A stretch of DNA of 7,666 nt from the NCBI GenBank assembly GCA_964494325.1, contig CAZBTJ010000208.1:1-7666 (forward strand). The letters are read 5' to 3'. Numbering within the stretch: position 1 is the first letter of the stretch; each line of letters opens with the position of its first letter. The stretch is from JAIPFM01 sp964494325. Lineage in GTDB: Bacteria; Planctomycetota; Phycisphaerae; Sedimentisphaerales; Anaerobacaceae. The position numbers and the translations under genes were made by a program. Shown here one piece after another: positions 7,570 to 7,666 of the stretch. Under the pieces are notes generated by a model. That model saw nothing but the letters and a program-made list of their open reading frames with translations, was not told the origin of the DNA and ran no database searches.

Positions 7570-7597
7570 TTAATATTAGGATGCTGCTTGCAGTCAA
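7570..7597 (-). promoter_or_regulatory. Candidate housekeeping-type promoter of the sigma factor gene
   Basis: The minus strand has TTGACT (7597-7592), a 16-base spacer and TATTAA (7575-7570), close to the sigma-70 consensus. It would start transcription near 7563, about 45 bases before the sigma ATG. A perfect TTGACA at 7566-7561 lies just downstream but has no matching -10 at 16-18 bases. Planctomycete promoters are poorly characterised, so this is only a consensus match. Confidence 0.4.
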
Positions 7598-7612
7598 CGC
7601 CCATCTACAGTG

Positions 7613-7666
7613 TCAGAAATCCTCGACCTGCAACAGCAGGCCTCCGGTTTCTTCCTTGTATCTGCC
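7613..7666 (-). CDS. Possible C-terminal tail of an upstream gene, truncated by the window edge
   Basis: The minus strand is open from the right edge to a TGA at 7615-7613 and reads as 17 residues ending in LLLQVEDF. That is plausible as a protein terminus and has G or C at most third positions, but it is too short to identify. The plus strand over the same bases is also open (from a GTG at 7610, no ribosome site), so the strand is uncertain. If the minus reading is right, about 95 bases separate it from the sigma factor start. Confidence 0.25.
   Translation of the reverse strand, partial: GRYKEETGGLLLQVEDF
7625..7642. repeat. Short GC hairpin near the right edge
   Basis: GACCTGC (7625-7631), a four-base loop AACA and GCAGGCC (7636-7642) form a seven-pair stem with one G-T pair. 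On the plus strand a T/C-rich stretch follows (GGTTTCTTCCTT), a weak match to a terminator; on the minus strand no T run follows. It may simply lie within coding sequence. Confidence 0.2.

Noticed and set aside
7610..7666. Plus-strand frame from GTG at 7610 to the right edge, which could be a divergent gene
   Set aside because: There is no ribosome site, it is only 19 codons long, and the minus strand over the same bases reads equally well as a gene end.

Overview
The window looks like a piece of a chromosome from a planctomycete or a close relative in the PVC group. Three things suggest this. The ECF sigma factor belongs to the planctomycete-expanded family with the TALVHEAYL and RRILVENARRK signatures. 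The large Ser/Thr kinase carries C-terminal WD40 repeats. The TolC-like lipoprotein has an N-terminal motif (DPRSRYFDP, then PPMPQDDP) that I associate with planctomycete efflux proteins. The phylum call is an inference from protein style, not a search. Base composition is moderate and looks even across the window, and I see no insertion sequence, tRNA, rRNA or CRISPR array.

All convincing genes lie on the minus strand, so the operon reads from high to low coordinates. At 7517-6957 is an ECF sigma factor with a plausible promoter just upstream. A 349-base gap (6956-6608) follows, with no convincing gene but with nested inverted repeats and an AT-rich stretch next to the following start codon. 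At 6607-3185 is an 1140-residue membrane-anchored Ser/Thr protein kinase: a cytoplasmic Hanks-type kinase domain, one membrane helix, a coiled linker, and about 14 WD40 blades predicted to sit in the periplasm. Three bases after its stop begins an 878-residue TolC-like outer-membrane lipoprotein (3181-545). Its stop overlaps by four bases (GTGA) the GTG start of a HlyD/MacA-type periplasmic adaptor that runs off the left edge (548-1). A short open tail at the right edge (7666-7613) may be the end of another gene.

The layout suggests a signalling and export module. The kinase is tightly coupled to an outer-membrane channel and an adaptor, the pump itself (probably an ABC/MacB-type or RND component) presumably lies beyond base 1, and an ECF sigma factor stands at the head. 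No anti-sigma gene is visible between the sigma factor and the next gene. The sigma region 2.2 has Gln/Ala/Thr/Ala where classical ECF sigmas have Asp/Ala/Glu/Asp. This fits, but does not prove, control of the sigma factor by phosphorylation, as described for the Vibrio EcfP/PknT pair.
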